A stretch of 64,000 bases of DNA from Clostridium beijerinckii (GCA_003129525.1 CP029329.1:1271501-1335500); one strand, 5' to 3'; counted from the first letter of the stretch, positions 36,023 to 46,360 are shown. Translations and numbers: made by a program. The notes: a model not told the origin generated them from the sequence alone.

Positions 36023-37873
36023 TTGATTAGATTTTTTCCTAAAATATATAAGGATGAATTGATATATAGTGTAATTGGTAGGCATCACCAATACTGTGGA
36101 AATATAAGCACGAAAGACACACTAATGGAATTTTTTAATACAACGGCTATAATACCAACATTAGAGTTTCAAAGTCATCTTAAGGAATTTACCGAAAATC
36201 TGAAAAATGAAATAGATATTAATTCTAATGAGATTATAGAAAATAATACTCTAATTCCTTTATACTCATATTTTATGGAGAAAGAAGAAGTTGATAAGAT
36301 AAAAAATATTATTATAAATTCAGATGGTAGAGCAATAAAATATAAAATTGGATTTATAGCAGGAGGGATTTGTAAAAAAGAGTATATAAATTATTGCCCA
36401 CTATGTGCAAAAAAAGAAATAAAAGAATATGGAGAAATTTATATACATAGAACACATCAAGTTCAAGGTGTATTAGTTTGTGAAAACCATGGTTGTTTAT
36501 TAGAGTCATACATTGTAAATTCAAGAAGACAAGAGTATATATTATTAGATGAAAGAAATATTAATTTTAATATTAGGTATCCAAATAAAAATATAGCAAA
36601 AAAATTAATTACAGTTGCCAGAGATATTTATTTTCTTCTTAATAATAATGAAAAGTATTATATTAATGATATTAAAAATAAATATAATTATTTATTATAT
36701 AAGAGGAGTTTAGTAAATATAAATGGAAGAGTTAATCAATTAGAATTACAAAAGCAATTTATAAACTTTTACGGAACAGAGTTTATTAAAAAACTTGAAA
36801 GTGATATAGATGAAAATAATGAATTTAATTGGTTAAGATGTATAGTAAGAAAATATAAAAAAACAATACATCCATTAAGACATATATTATTTATTAATTT
36901 TTTATGTAAAAATGCTAAAGAGTTTATTAACCAAATGAAAATAGAAGAAGAGTCGGATATTAAAAGACCATGGTTATGTTTAAATCATTGCTGTGTAAAT
37001 TATAAAAAAGCAGTAATTAGTGATTATAAAATAAAAATAGATAGTAAAAGTAAAAAGATAATAGGAACTTTTAAATGTGATTATTGTGGATTTACTTATT
37101 CAAGATGTATAACAGGAGATTTAGAATATAGAGGTAGAGTGAAATGTTATGGGATTGTATGGGAAGGAAAATTAAAAGAACTTATAAACTCGAATATATC
37201 TCTTCATGCAATAGCTAAAGAAATGCATTGTGATTCTGCAACTGTTATAAAATATGCAGAAAAATTAGGAATGGAAAAATTATTAAATACCAAAAGAAAA
37301 CTTCCATTACATCAATACAATAAAAAACCTAAAATTAAATTAGAACTTAGAAGCATATATGTAAATGAAGTCCAAGAGTTAGTTTCATCAAGCCCTAATA
37401 TAACGAGAAGCGACATACGAAAAAAATTAAGTAAAGAATATATATGGCTATATAGATATGATAAAGAATGGATTGAAAAGATTTTGCCAAGAACAAAAAG
37501 AGCTGCACACATAAAGGATTATAGTGAGTATTGGAGAAATAAAGATAAACAAATATTAGTTTTTATAAAAGAAACGTATAGTATACTGATAAAAGCCAAG
37601 AAACCAATTAGGATAACAAAATCATTAATTGGTAGGCATATACACAAAGAAGCTTTAATGGAAAAGAAATTAGATAAACTACCCCAGAGTTGTGCATTCT
37701 TAGAGTCAATATGTGAAAGTATTGAAGAATTTAGATTTAGAAGATTAGATAAAATATATGCTAATTTAAATGAAGAAAGGATTGAAATGCCTGATTGGAA
37801 AATATTGAAAATAGCAGGTCTTAAAGATAAAGCTATATTGGAGAAGTATAACAATGAATATAACAAGAAATAG
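36023..37873 (+). CDS. tnsD: TnsD/TniQ-family target-selection protein, operon copy
   Basis: About 616 residues. N-terminal TniQ domain (FFPKIYKDELIYSVIGRHHQYCG), zinc cluster NYCPLCAKKEIKEYGEIYIHR with LVCENHGC, second cluster PWLCLNHCCVNYK...FKCDYCGFTYSRC, an HTH-like SLHAIAKEMHCDSATVIKYAEKLG, and a C-terminal PIRITKSLIGRHI region. It is the canonical fourth gene of tnsABCD and is of TnsD length, not the short TniQ. GTG 36017 is possible, but TTG 36023 is better placed after AGGCGAG. It probably binds the glmS end and guides insertion there. A full-length paralogue is at 20874. Confidence 0.92.
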   Translation: MIRFFPKIYKDELIYSVIGRHHQYCGNISTKDTLMEFFNTTAIIPTLEFQSHLKEFTENLKNEIDINSNEIIENNTLIPLYSYFMEKEEVDKIKNIIINSDGRAIKYKIGFIAGGICKKEYINYCPLCAKKEIKEYGEIYIHRTHQVQGVLVCENHGCLLESYIVNSRRQEYILLDERNINFNIRYPNKNIAKKLITVARDIYFLLNNNEKYYINDIKNKYNYLLYKRSLVNINGRVNQLELQKQFINFYGTEFIKKLESDIDENNEFNWLRCIVRKYKKTIHPLRHILFINFLCKNAKEFINQMKIEEESDIKRPWLCLNHCCVNYKKAVISDYKIKIDSKSKKIIGTFKCDYCGFTYSRCITGDLEYRGRVKCYGIVWEGKLKELINSNISLHAIAKEMHCDSATVIKYAEKLGMEKLLNTKRKLPLHQYNKKPKIKLELRSIYVNEVQELVSSSPNITRSDIRKKLSKEYIWLYRYDKEWIEKILPRTKRAAHIKDYSEYWRNKDKQILVFIKETYSILIKAKKPIRITKSLIGRHIHKEALMEKKLDKLPQSCAFLESICESIEEFRFRRLDKIYANLNEERIEMPDWKILKIAGLKDKAILEKYNNEYNKK

Positions 37874-37960
37874 TCTGATGCTATGTTTTATATCTAATAT
37901 TACGAGGCATTAGATAAGTTGCAGTAAAGAGTCGACATCAGCATTAAGTATTCAAAATTG

Positions 37961-37988
37961 AATCCACTTATTAAAGTGTAAGTGGATT
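37961..37988. repeat. short inverted repeat after tnsD
   Basis: AATCCACTTA pairs with TAAGTGGATT around an 8-nt loop. No T run follows, so it is not a clear terminator. The rest of 37874-38250 is AT-rich without a recognisable gene. Confidence 0.5.
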
Positions 37989-38289
37989 ATCACAACTTAT
38001 ATAGATAGAGTTAGCCATTAAAACCAAGTTTATTTTATGATAGGGTAACAATCTTAATGTTGAGCAAAGTTCATCATTTTAGTGATAAGCAGATAATAAG
38101 TTATATTTGTATATCAATGAAAAATATATAGAATAGGTATTTGAAAAATGGATATAATTTATTGTAAATTAATATTTTCATGCGTTTAAATTTTAAAACT
38201 ATTGAATTATATATCTACAAGATGTATAATATAAATAACAAAACAAGTAATTTTGAATATTTTATAATACAAAATATAATTTTGTATAT

Positions 38290-38463
38290 AATAATAGATG
38301 GTAGACAATGATGTGTGTCTATCAAACGTTGAAGTAATATGCTGTTTCAAGATGCAGTATGTTATGGAGTTTTGTAAGGGTTGTATGTTTACCACAACTT
38401 GAATAGGGGAATACCCGAAAGAAAATATACCAAAATGGCACTACTTAAGTAGTGCCATTTTTG
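38290..38463 (+). ncRNA. structured small RNA upstream of PBECR4 nuclease gene
   Basis: No ORF of note, but dense structure: GGTAGACA with TGTCTATC (38300-38322), a long stem GTAATATGCTG with CAGTATGTTAT (38334-38363), AGTTTTGTAA with TTACCACAACT (38368-38399), a GGGG-AATA-CCC hairpin (38406-38416), and a final terminator stem. TATAAT-type promoter elements lie around 38270-38290. It ends in a perfect intrinsic terminator 18 nt before the nuclease start. The class is not one that I can name with confidence. Confidence 0.6.
38432..38463 (+). terminator. terminator between small RNA and PBECR4 gene
   Basis: AAAATGGCACTACTT pairs perfectly with AAGTAGTGCCATTTT, then TTG. It sits only about 7 nt before the AAAGGA site of the next gene, so it separates RNA and nuclease expression. 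Confidence 0.9.
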
Positions 38464-38480
38464 TAGAAAGGATTCAAAAG

Positions 38481-39083
38481 ATGGACAAGCTAAAAGAATG
38501 TGCTATAGCATTTCAAAATTTGTTAGATAAACAATATAAAATAATACTTGCAAGAAGAGGAAAAGAAACTGAGTTTGTATTAACATTTGATAAGACAGAC
38601 TTTTATCATTTAATAGGCCTGCAAAAACTTAAGGATTTGGCATATTTAAAGAAAGATAGAGCTAAAATATTTGATGAAATAATGGAAGATAACATTACAT
38701 ATGAAATGATAAGCAAAAGTCCATTTTTTGAAGCGAATGAAGAAAAAAAGCAGTTTGGAATCAAGAAAAGAATTTATTATTTTATAAATATTGAAAAAAT
38801 ATTAGATAGTAATAATTTGGCATTTAAATTTAATAAAAGTAAAAATGCATGGTCTCTAATAGATTCAGAGTATATATTTGAAAATTTAGATTATGACAAA
38901 GAAATATATGTATTTATAGATAGTCGGTCTCAAAATGGAGATAAATTTTGTAGGTCGTTTTTCCCAAGAGAAGAGATAAGTTATACTAAAAATCAAACTA
39001 AAATGACTTTAATATATAAAGAAAAAATAAATTTAACATTAAGTGAAAGTATAGTACAGTTAGATAATAGGAAAAGAGTTTAA
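38481..39083 (+). CDS. PBECR4-type nuclease (barnase/EndoU/colicin/RelE-like)
   Basis: A 200-residue protein matching the PBECR4 pattern: a strand FVLTFDKTDFYHLIGLQKLKD (about residues 32-52) with conserved His, then IFDEIMEDNITYEMISKSPFF, RIYYFINIEKILDSNNLAFKFN, SLIDSEYIF, and the end ISYTKNQTKMTLIYKEKIN. This family is thought to be RNases used as toxins or effectors. Its gene is the last in the transposon and is preceded by a structured RNA and terminator. An AGAAAGGA site lies before ATG 38481. The family match is good; the toxin role is inferred from the fold class and context. Confidence 0.68.
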   Translation: MDKLKECAIAFQNLLDKQYKIILARRGKETEFVLTFDKTDFYHLIGLQKLKDLAYLKKDRAKIFDEIMEDNITYEMISKSPFFEANEEKKQFGIKKRIYYFINIEKILDSNNLAFKFNKSKNAWSLIDSEYIFENLDYDKEIYVFIDSRSQNGDKFCRSFFPREEISYTKNQTKMTLIYKEKINLTLSESIVQLDNRKRV

Positions 39084-39149
39084 ATAGATAGATTTTTAGA
39101 GAAGAAATGAATAATATACATTGATAATGTGTATTATTCAAGAAAATGA

Positions 39150-39297
39150 GTTACCGACTTTATTTTGCTAAAAAGTATAATTTAAAAGTATTATTTGAAA
39201 ATTGGTTACCGACTTTATTTTACGATTGTAAAAAAATTGAAACATACTTATGCGGTTTATGGGCATAATTGGTTACCAACTTTATTTTACGATAACA
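39150..39297. repeat. transposon right (glmS-distal) end: three spaced TnsB-type sites
   Basis: Copies of GTTACC(G/A)ACTTTATTTT(A/G)C lie at 39150-39168, 39205-39224 and 39272-39291, inverted with respect to the left-end copies. The last is followed by ATAACA at the tip. Spacings of 55 and 67 bp differ from the abutting left sites and resemble the spaced sites of the Tn7 left end. Confidence 0.92.
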
Positions 39298-39302
39298 ATT
39301 CA
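39298..39302. repeat. target-site duplication, right copy
   Basis: ATTCA directly follows the ...CGATAACA tip and equals the 5 bp before the left tip at 20352-20356. Confidence 0.92.
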
Positions 39303-39354
39303 AACAAATATGAGAGTTTATATAAGAATATTAAATATTGTTAACAAACAGCAT

Positions 39355-39398
39355 GAAGGAAATGCAGGAACACCAACCTGCACTCCTTCATTTTTTTT
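39355..39398 (+). terminator. native glmS terminator, displaced by the transposon
   Basis: GAAGGA and TGCAGG pair with CCTGCA and TCCTTC around a short loop, then eight Ts. It is 53 bp past the right duplication and no other gene ends here, so before the insertion it lay about 75 bp after glmS. The rest of 39399-39812 holds no gene. Confidence 0.85.
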
Positions 39399-39590
39399 AT
39401 TCCTTTTGCCCCGATAAGCGAAGATTAGTACCGAGAATATTAGGTTTATGGAATGATAAATTATAAGAATAACTGATAGAAAAAAAGAGACGGATAAATC
39501 AACAAAGGCTTGGAAGGATAGGTTTATAGATTAAAGGTAGACAAATTGAATTGCTAAAGATTGAAAAGATAACTAAAGTTATGAACAAAG

Positions 39591-39633
39591 TTGTCCACAG
39601 TAGAACTATAAGGTTTAGTTTTAACGTGGACAA
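39591..39633. repeat. inverted repeat upstream of MCP gene
   Basis: TTGTCCAC (39591-39598) is matched by GTGGACAA (39626-39633), about 180 bp before the MCP start. It may be an operator or RNA hairpin; no regulator is evident. Confidence 0.4.
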
Positions 39634-39812
39634 GTTTTCTTAATTTTAATACTTATTGGATTTATAAACAATATATATAAAGATTTGTAAAACTAGCTCG
39701 ATAATAAACTGAAAGTATAGAACAATGGTGAAAAATATCGAAAGGAGCAGTGGATAATAAATTATTATTGTATTAAAGATAACTAATATTATTTGTAAAA
39801 AGGGGAACTTAT

Positions 39813-41822
39813 ATGAAAGTACAGTGGGAAAAATTTAAATTTAACAGTATTCGTACTAAATTAATTGCTAGTTTAGTAGGAATTTGTGTAATTCCATTAA
39901 TTATATTAGGTTTTGGCTCTTATACACAGTCAAAATCAACACTTAATGAAAAATTGAAAGTCACAAGTCAACAAACACTTTTAGAAGTAAATGATGGTAT
40001 AGATAACTATTTCAATGGATTTGGTAGCATGATTACAATGGTATCAACTAATTATAATGTTGTTAATGGTGATAAGAGTGAACCGGCTTCATATATACCA
40101 GAATTGTTACAGAATTTAAAAGAAAGCAATGCTGATATATTTAGTGTATATTTTGCAACTACTGATGGTAAATTTCAAATATATCCTAACGATAAAATGC
40201 CTGATGGATATAATCCAATTGAGAGACTTTGGTATACGCAAGCTTTAGAACATAAGGGACAAGTAATAATAACATTACCATTTAAAGATAGTCAGACAGG
40301 TAAGAATACCGTATCCATAGCAAGAACAGTAGAAAGAGATGGTAAAGTAATTGGCGTTTGTGCAATGAATGTTTCTTTAGATACACTTACAGATAAAATA
40401 GCTACAAAGAAAATTGGCACTACAGGATATGTATTTGTTTCAGACGTAGAGGGTAAAAGTATGATAGCGCATACTAATAAAGAGTTACTTGGTACAGATG
40501 CTGCTTCTAAACAATCTTTTTGGAATGATGTAAAAACAACAGAGAGAGGTTTTATAACTTATACTTTTAACGATGCTGACAAGTTCGGTGCATATGAAAC
40601 AAATAAAGTTACTGGTTGGAAATTAATTGGTACATTAGATGAGAAAGAACTATCTAATGATACACATTCAATATTAGTTACAACATTAACTATAACATTA
40701 ATTATAGGCTTAATTTCGATAGCTTTATCATTAATACTAAGTAGAGGTATAGCTCAAAATATTAAGAAGTTAAAAGATGTATTTGAAAAAGCTTCAAATG
40801 GAGATTTAACCGTTTCTATAACATCAACAACTAAAGATGAATTTAAGGATTTAGCTAGTTCTTTTAATGACATGATGAAAAATATATCAGAGCTTATGAA
40901 TAGTGTTATGAAATCATCTAAGGAAGTACTAGAAACTTCATCAAGCCTTGCAAGTATGTCAGAAGAAGTAACTGCTTCTATAGGAGAAGTGGCAAAGGCA
41001 ATAGAAGAAGTTTCTGAAGGGGCAACAAATCAATCTCAAAATGCTCAGAATGGAGTTTCTGAAATGAATGACTTATCAGACAAGCTAGATGAAATAAATT
41101 CAAACTCCAATGAAATGGATAAACTATCAATAAACACTAAGGAACTAGGGTCTAAAGGTTTATCAATGATAGATACACTAATAGAAAAATCAAACAAAAC
41201 TAAAATAGCTACTACAGAAGTTAATGAGATAGTTCAGGATATGAATGAAAGTACTAAACAAATAAACACTATATCGGAAACAATATCTCAAATAACAGAG
41301 CAAACTAGCCTTTTATCATTAAATGCAAGTATAGAATCTGCCCGTGCAGGTGAAGCCGGTAAAGGATTTGCTGTAGTGGCGGAAGAGATTAAAAAACTTG
41401 CGGAGCAGTCTAAGAATTCTACAAAGGAAATAAAGATAATTATAGAAAGTATACAGAAAAAATCAGAAATAGCAGTAAAGGCTATAAAATCTACAGAGAA
41501 TATAGTAAATGAACAGGATTTAACTGTAGGTCAAACTCAAAAGGTCTTTAATGAGATTCTTAAATCAATTGGAATAATGATTGATAAGGTCGAAGATGTA
41601 AAGCTATCTATTGTTGATATAAATAAAAAGAAGCAAAGTGCAGTATCTGAAATTGAAAATATTTCAGCTATATCACAAGAAACTGCCTCTGCATCAGAAG
41701 AGGTTACTGCATCAACAGAAGAAATAACTGCGGCTATGGACAAGTTCACAAAATACGCAGATAATCTTCAATTATTAGCAGAAAAATTAGAAACAGAAAT
41801 AACTAAATTCAAGATTAAATAA
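39813..41822 (+). CDS. methyl-accepting chemotaxis protein with Cache sensor
   Basis: A 669-residue receptor. First membrane helix about residues 17-37, an extracellular dCache-type sensor (about 40-280) with [44 protein letters not shown] and [20 protein letters not shown], a second membrane helix (about 287-309), then HAMP ([26 protein letters not shown]), and a signalling domain whose tip reads [31 protein letters not shown]. It is a complete, standard chemoreceptor; Cache domains of this kind often bind amino acids or organic acids. It has its own terminator. A GGGGAA site precedes ATG 39813. Confidence 0.93.
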   Translation: MKVQWEKFKFNSIRTKLIASLVGICVIPLIILGFGSYTQSKSTLNEKLKVTSQQTLLEVNDGIDNYFNGFGSMITMVSTNYNVVNGDKSEPASYIPELLQNLKESNADIFSVYFATTDGKFQIYPNDKMPDGYNPIERLWYTQALEHKGQVIITLPFKDSQTGKNTVSIARTVERDGKVIGVCAMNVSLDTLTDKIATKKIGTTGYVFVSDVEGKSMIAHTNKELLGTDAASKQSFWNDVKTTERGFITYTFNDADKFGAYETNKVTGWKLIGTLDEKELSNDTHSILVTTLTITLIIGLISIALSLILSRGIAQNIKKLKDVFEKASNGDLTVSITSTTKDEFKDLASSFNDMMKNISELMNSVMKSSKEVLETSSSLASMSEEVTASIGEVAKAIEEVSEGATNQSQNAQNGVSEMNDLSDKLDEINSNSNEMDKLSINTKELGSKGLSMIDTLIEKSNKTKIATTEVNEIVQDMNESTKQINTISETISQITEQTSLLSLNASIESARAGEAGKGFAVVAEEIKKLAEQSKNSTKEIKIIIESIQKKSEIAVKAIKSTENIVNEQDLTVGQTQKVFNEILKSIGIMIDKVEDVKLSIVDINKKKQSAVSEIENISAISQETASASEEVTASTEEITAAMDKFTKYADNLQLLAEKLETEITKFKIK

Positions 41823-41846
41823 AACAAATTCAATGATTTGTTTATG

Positions 41847-41891
41847 AAAGCTAGACATTTTGATTTATCTAAAATGTCTAGCTTTATGTTT
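41847..41891 (+). terminator. terminator after Cache MCP
   Basis: AAAGCTAGACATTTT pairs with AAAATGTCTAGCTTT around a short loop, followed by a T-rich tail. Confidence 0.85.
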
Positions 41892-42092
41892 TATTTGAAG
41901 GGATAAGAATATTTCAGAAAAAGAAGATTGAAATAAAAATAAATGAGAATTTCAAAATTCACATGATAAATATACAAAATAGTAGATAAATATACAAAAC
42001 ACTGTAAATTAAATTGATATAATAATGTTAAATTGAAGCTAATGACTAGACAGATATATAGACAAAATTTAATTTAAGGTGGGAAAATTAAT

Positions 42093-44351
42093 ATGCTAGA
42101 AAAAAAATTAAATGAGATTTTAAAGAAAAGGTTTAACATAGCTGTTGATAAGGCTAGGAATGAAGAAATTTATTTAGCTTTACTAGAATTAACAAAAGGA
42201 ACAATTAAGAAAAAGGGAACAAACAAGGGAAAGAAAAAGTTATACTACATCTCAGCTGAATTCTTAATTGGTAAATTATTATCTAATAACTTAATTAATT
42301 TAGGTCTATATGAAGATGTTAAAGCTGTGTTAGCTAAGAATGGAAAGAATCTACTTGAAATTGAAGAAATTGAATTAGAACCTTCTTTAGGAAATGGTGG
42401 CCTTGGAAGATTAGCTGCATGTTTCTTAGATTCAATTGCAACTTTAGGGTTAAAGGGAGATGGTATAGGATTAAATTATCACTTTGGTTTATTTAAGCAA
42501 GTTTTTGAAGATCATAAACAAAAGGCTATTAAGAATCCGTGGATTACAAGCGAAAGTTGGTTAAATAAATCTGATGTTAAATTTGAAGTTCCATTTGGTG
42601 GTTTCACAGTTAAGTCAACTCTATTTGATATTGATGTAACAGGATATAATCAAAGTTCAAACAAGCTTAGATTATTTGATATTGATACTATAGATGAATC
42701 TATAGTTAAAGATGGTATAAATTTCGATAAAGATGATATAACAAAGAATTTAACATTATTCTTATATCCAGATGATAGTGATGAAGCTGGAGAATTACTA
42801 AGAATATATCAACAATATTTCATGGTAAGTAATGCTGCTCAATTAATTTTACTTGAAGCTGAAGAAAATGGATACGATCTTCATAAATTAAATGAACATG
42901 TAGTAATTCAAATAAATGATACACATCCATCAATGGTTATTCCTGAATTAATAAGACTACTTGGTGAAAATGGAATTGGAATGGATGAAGCTATTGAAAT
43001 AGTAAGTAAGACTTGCGCTTACACTAACCATACAATACTCGCAGAAGCTTTAGAAAAATGGCCAACAACTTATTTACAAAAAGTTGTTCCTCAGTTATTA
43101 CCAATAATTAGAGAATTAGATAACAGAACTAAGAAAAAATGCAAAGATGAAAAAGTAGCTATCATAGATAAAGATAAACGTGTACACATGGCTCATATGG
43201 ATATTCACTATGGATTCAGTGTAAACGGAGTTGCTGCACTGCATACTGAAATCTTAAAAGATGAAGAATTAAAGTCATTCTATGACATTTATCCAGATAA
43301 GTTTAACAATAAGACAAATGGCATAACATTTAGAAGATGGTTATTACACTGTAATAATCAATTAGCTGATTATATCACTAAACTTATTGGTGAAGATTTT
43401 AAGAAAGATGCTGATAAGTTAGAAGATTTAGCTAAGTATTTAGATGATAAAGCAGTATTAAACAAACTTGGGAAAATTAAGAAAAATAACAAGGTTATAT
43501 TAAAGAACTACTTAAAGGAAACTCAAGGCATAGAAGTTGATGAAAATTCTATCTTTGATATCCAAATTAAGAGACTTCATGAATATAAGAGACAACAAAT
43601 GAATGTTCTTTATATTATTAATAAGTATTTAAACATTAAGAAGGGGAACAAGCCAACTACTCCAATCACTATGATATTTGGAGCTAAGGCTGCACCAGCT
43701 TATATAATTGCACAAGATATTATACACACTATTCTTTGCTTACAAGAAATCATTAACAATGATCCAGAAGTTAACAAGTACTTAAAGGTGGTTATGGTTG
43801 AAAACTATAATGTAACTAAAGCATCTAAGTTAATACCAGCTTGTGATGTATCAGAACAAATTTCTCTTGCATCTAAGGAAGCTAGTGGTACTGGTAATAT
43901 GAAGTTTATGTTAAATGGTGCATTAACACTTGGAACAGATGATGGAGCTAACGTTGAAATTCATGAATTAGTTGGAGATGATAATATATATATCTTCGGT
44001 GAAGCTAGTGAAAAAGTTATAGAACATTACAAGAAAGCTGATTACGTTTCTAAGAAGTTCTATAAGAAACCTGCAATTAAGGAATTAGTAGACTTTATCA
44101 TAAGCGATGAAATGATCAAAGTTGGAGATGAAGGAAATCTTACAAGACTTCATGAAGAATTAATAAACAAAGATTGGTTTATGACTCTACTTGATATTGA
44201 AGATTATATTAAAACTAAGGATAAAGCATTCAAGGATTATGAAGATAGAGAGACTTGGAATAAGAAAGTGTTAGTAAACATCAGCAAAGCTGGTTTCTTC
44301 TCTTCAGACCGTACAATTGCTCAATATAATAAAGAAATCTGGAAACTGTAA
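42093..44351 (+). CDS. glgP: glycogen/starch phosphorylase
   Basis: The 752-residue enzyme releases glucose-1-phosphate from alpha-1,4-glucan. Motifs: [74 protein letters not shown], and [25 protein letters not shown], which carries the PLP-binding lysine and phosphate site. It is slightly shorter than the usual 800-850 residues of GlgP; the catalytic blocks are all present. It lies alone with its own ribosome site (AAGGTGGG), away from other glycogen genes, so regulation by local operon partners is not seen. Confidence 0.94.
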   Translation: MLEKKLNEILKKRFNIAVDKARNEEIYLALLELTKGTIKKKGTNKGKKKLYYISAEFLIGKLLSNNLINLGLYEDVKAVLAKNGKNLLEIEEIELEPSLGNGGLGRLAACFLDSIATLGLKGDGIGLNYHFGLFKQVFEDHKQKAIKNPWITSESWLNKSDVKFEVPFGGFTVKSTLFDIDVTGYNQSSNKLRLFDIDTIDESIVKDGINFDKDDITKNLTLFLYPDDSDEAGELLRIYQQYFMVSNAAQLILLEAEENGYDLHKLNEHVVIQINDTHPSMVIPELIRLLGENGIGMDEAIEIVSKTCAYTNHTILAEALEKWPTTYLQKVVPQLLPIIRELDNRTKKKCKDEKVAIIDKDKRVHMAHMDIHYGFSVNGVAALHTEILKDEELKSFYDIYPDKFNNKTNGITFRRWLLHCNNQLADYITKLIGEDFKKDADKLEDLAKYLDDKAVLNKLGKIKKNNKVILKNYLKETQGIEVDENSIFDIQIKRLHEYKRQQMNVLYIINKYLNIKKGNKPTTPITMIFGAKAAPAYIIAQDIIHTILCLQEIINNDPEVNKYLKVVMVENYNVTKASKLIPACDVSEQISLASKEASGTGNMKFMLNGALTLGTDDGANVEIHELVGDDNIYIFGEASEKVIEHYKKADYVSKKFYKKPAIKELVDFIISDEMIKVGDEGNLTRLHEELINKDWFMTLLDIEDYIKTKDKAFKDYEDRETWNKKVLVNISKAGFFSSDRTIAQYNKEIWKL

Positions 44352-44425
44352 TTTAAAATATAGAATTAATTTTTAATAAAGACTTAAATCAATTGATTAA
44401 ACTTATTGCAATTATACAAAGTTAC

Positions 44426-44466
44426 AAGAGACTAAAAATTTAAATTATTTGAATTTTAGTCTCTTA
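44426..44466. terminator. terminator between glgP and AraC gene
   Basis: AAGAGACTAAAAATT pairs with AATTTTAGTCTCTT. It lies between convergent genes and is usable in both directions. Confidence 0.8.
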
Positions 44467-44514
44467 TATATTTAAAATAAGTTTTAAATTGTCATGATAT
44501 AAAGATAACTTTTT

Positions 44515-45207
44515 CTATCCGAAATTTTTGTTCCTATATTCAGAAGGAGAAAGTCCGGTAAATGATTTGAAAACTTTATAAAAATGACTTTGGTCATGAA
44601 ACCCTAGAGTTAAGGCTATTTCTAAAATACTATTATTTGTAGTGACAAGTAGTACTTTAGATCGATCTATTCTTATTTTTTTTGCATATTTCATAATAGT
44701 TATGCCCATATGTTTTTTAAAACAATCAGATATATAACCTTCAGATAAATTTACTTCATTAGCTAATTTCCTTAAGGAGATTTGGCTTTCTATATTAAGA
44801 TGCAAGTGCTTTAAAATCCTATTTAGAACAAAATTATCTTTTACTTCAATATCATTAATAAGTAAGTTAATATAAGTATCTATCATTTTTATTTCAAGTG
44901 ATTGAAGTTCGTCTAGAGTATTAATCAATGGAATTAATGTATAAAATTTATTGTATATGGGATGAAGGTATTTTGTTAGAATACCATTTTCAACTATTTC
45001 TCGTGTATACATGGCATTCCAAATAATTAAATTGTTTTTTTTATCTTGTATTGATATATTTTCTGATATTTCTTCTAAGTGTTTTTCTTTAATTATTTCT
45101 ATGATTTGTGGCTTTGCTCTAAGTTTAATAAGAAAAGAGATATCATTACTGAAAAGATTAGAATCTGATTTAAAAGGATGATAATTTTCTGTAAATGAAT
45201 TATCCAA
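44515..45207 (-). CDS. AraC-family transcriptional regulator
   Basis: A 230-residue protein. The last 100 residues are the double HTH of AraC/XylS: ISLRKLANEVNLSEGYISDCFKKHMGITIMKYAKKIRIDRSK, then SILEIALTLGFHDQSHFYKVFKSFTGLSPSEYRN. The N-terminal 125 residues do not match a cupin or other sensor that I recognise and resemble helical N-terminal regions of clostridial AraC proteins. It is divergent from the rubrerythrin gene across 295 bp, so rubrerythrin is one possible target. Signal and targets are unknown. Confidence 0.85.
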   Translation of the reverse strand: MDNSFTENYHPFKSDSNLFSNDISFLIKLRAKPQIIEIIKEKHLEEISENISIQDKKNNLIIWNAMYTREIVENGILTKYLHPIYNKFYTLIPLINTLDELQSLEIKMIDTYINLLINDIEVKDNFVLNRILKHLHLNIESQISLRKLANEVNLSEGYISDCFKKHMGITIMKYAKKIRIDRSKVLLVTTNNSILEIALTLGFHDQSHFYKVFKSFTGLSPSEYRNKNFG

Positions 45208-45502
45208 ATAGTCACTCCTTTAATTAAAGTAAATTAATTTGTTAAAATTGTAGTATATATACATATTATATTAAATATGTACAAGTAAAATCAAATATAT
45301 TTGTTTTTATTACTATAGAAAGTAATAAAAAATAAAAATTCTAGTTAAGAAAATAGTGATAGGAATTATTTTGGTGATATCATAATAAATTAAATATAAG
45401 TTAATTAGTAAATAGTAGATAATAATATAGAAAAATTCCCAATATAGTATTATAATTTAATTGTATAGATAAATAAAAATAATCGGTTTGGGAGGAAGAA
45501 AG

Positions 45503-46090
45503 ATGAAAAATTTAAAGGGAAGTCAAACAGCAGAAAATTTAATGAAGTCATTTGCAGGTGAATGTCAAGCTAGAACTAGGTATACATATTATTCTAGCAT
45601 TGCTAAAAAAGAAGGATTTGTACAAATTGCAAATATATTTTTAGAAACAGCAGAGCAAGAAAAAGAACATGCTAAAAGATTTTACAAGTTCCTTAAAGAA
45701 GATTTTGTTGATGAAGCAATAGAAATACAAGCATCTTTTCCAGTTTCATTTCATCAAGAAACATTAAAAAATTTACTTGCAGCAGCTGCAGGTGAAAATG
45801 AAGAATGGACAGATCTTTATCCAACTTTTGCAAAGGTTGCAGAAGAAGAAGGGTACCCAGAAATTGCAACCGCTTATAGAAGAATAACTGAAGTAGAGGA
45901 ACGTCATGAAATAAGATACAAAAAACTTGCTGAAAATATTGAAGAAGGAAAAGTATTTAAAAAAGACGAAGTAACTCTTTGGAAATGTGGTAATTGTGGA
46001 TATATATTTGAAGGTAAAGAAGCACCAGCTGTTTGTCCAGCTTGCATACATCCACAAGCATATTTTGAAGTATTTATAGAAAATTATTAA
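45503..46090 (+). CDS. rbr: rubrerythrin
   Basis: A 195-residue diiron peroxidase that protects anaerobes from hydrogen peroxide. N-terminal ferritin-like domain with the iron ligands in [47 protein letters not shown] and [12 protein letters not shown]. The C-terminal rubredoxin-like domain has CGNCGYIF and [14 protein letters not shown] 45503 is preferred to TTG 45488, because GGAGG lies 7 bp before it and the protein start [13 protein letters not shown] is the family norm. It is a single-gene unit with a terminator after it. Confidence 0.96.
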   Translation: MKNLKGSQTAENLMKSFAGECQARTRYTYYSSIAKKEGFVQIANIFLETAEQEKEHAKRFYKFLKEDFVDEAIEIQASFPVSFHQETLKNLLAAAAGENEEWTDLYPTFAKVAEEEGYPEIATAYRRITEVEERHEIRYKKLAENIEEGKVFKKDEVTLWKCGNCGYIFEGKEAPAVCPACIHPQAYFEVFIENY

Positions 46091-46199
46091 TAGAATTTAA
46101 AATATATTCAGAACAAGAAAGAAAATAACAGTCTAAACATACACATATATGTTGTATGTGCTTTAAACTTAAACCAAAGACTTAATATATGTTAATAAT

Positions 46200-46252
46200 A
46201 AAATACCATGAATAACTACTATAAGTAGATTTATTCATGGTATTTTATTTTA
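46200..46252 (+). terminator. terminator after rubrerythrin
   Basis: AAAATACCATGAATAA pairs with TTATTCATGGTATTTT, and a T-rich tail follows. Confidence 0.82.
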
Positions 46253-46360
46253 CAAATATAACACAAAATAGAGTAGTATAATGGCTTGCTATTTATTATT
46301 TCACTTCACTAATTTTAGACAGTTGGTATTTAAAATGATAGAATATAAAGTGAAACTTTT

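Larger units (their letters stand above)
20357..39297. mobile_element. Tn7-like transposon at glmS attTn7, 18,941 bp
   Basis: The element has TGT...ACA termini, with terminal inverted repeats TGTTATCG-CAAAATAAAGT and its partner, and perfect ATTCA target duplications. It carries tnsA (broken by IS66), tnsB, tnsC and a tnsD-type gene in one co-directional cluster near the glmS-distal end, transcribed outward, plus a second tnsD/tniQ next to the glmS-proximal end. Between them are about 8 kb of cargo with nuclease and ATPase genes. As TnsA is split, simple cut-and-paste excision should now be impaired. The orientation of the tns cluster differs from classical Tn7, where tnsA is next to the glmS-proximal end and transcription runs inward. 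Confidence 0.95.

Noticed and set aside
20357..39297. CRISPR-associated (CAST) transposon
   Set aside because: No cas genes and no spacer-repeat array were seen; both TniQ proteins are TnsD-size with their own zinc and HTH regions.
39541..39660. Origin-like cluster from the GTTGTCCACA sequence
   Set aside because: Only one or two loose DnaA-box-like strings and no dnaA or dnaN nearby; it is more simply an inverted repeat.
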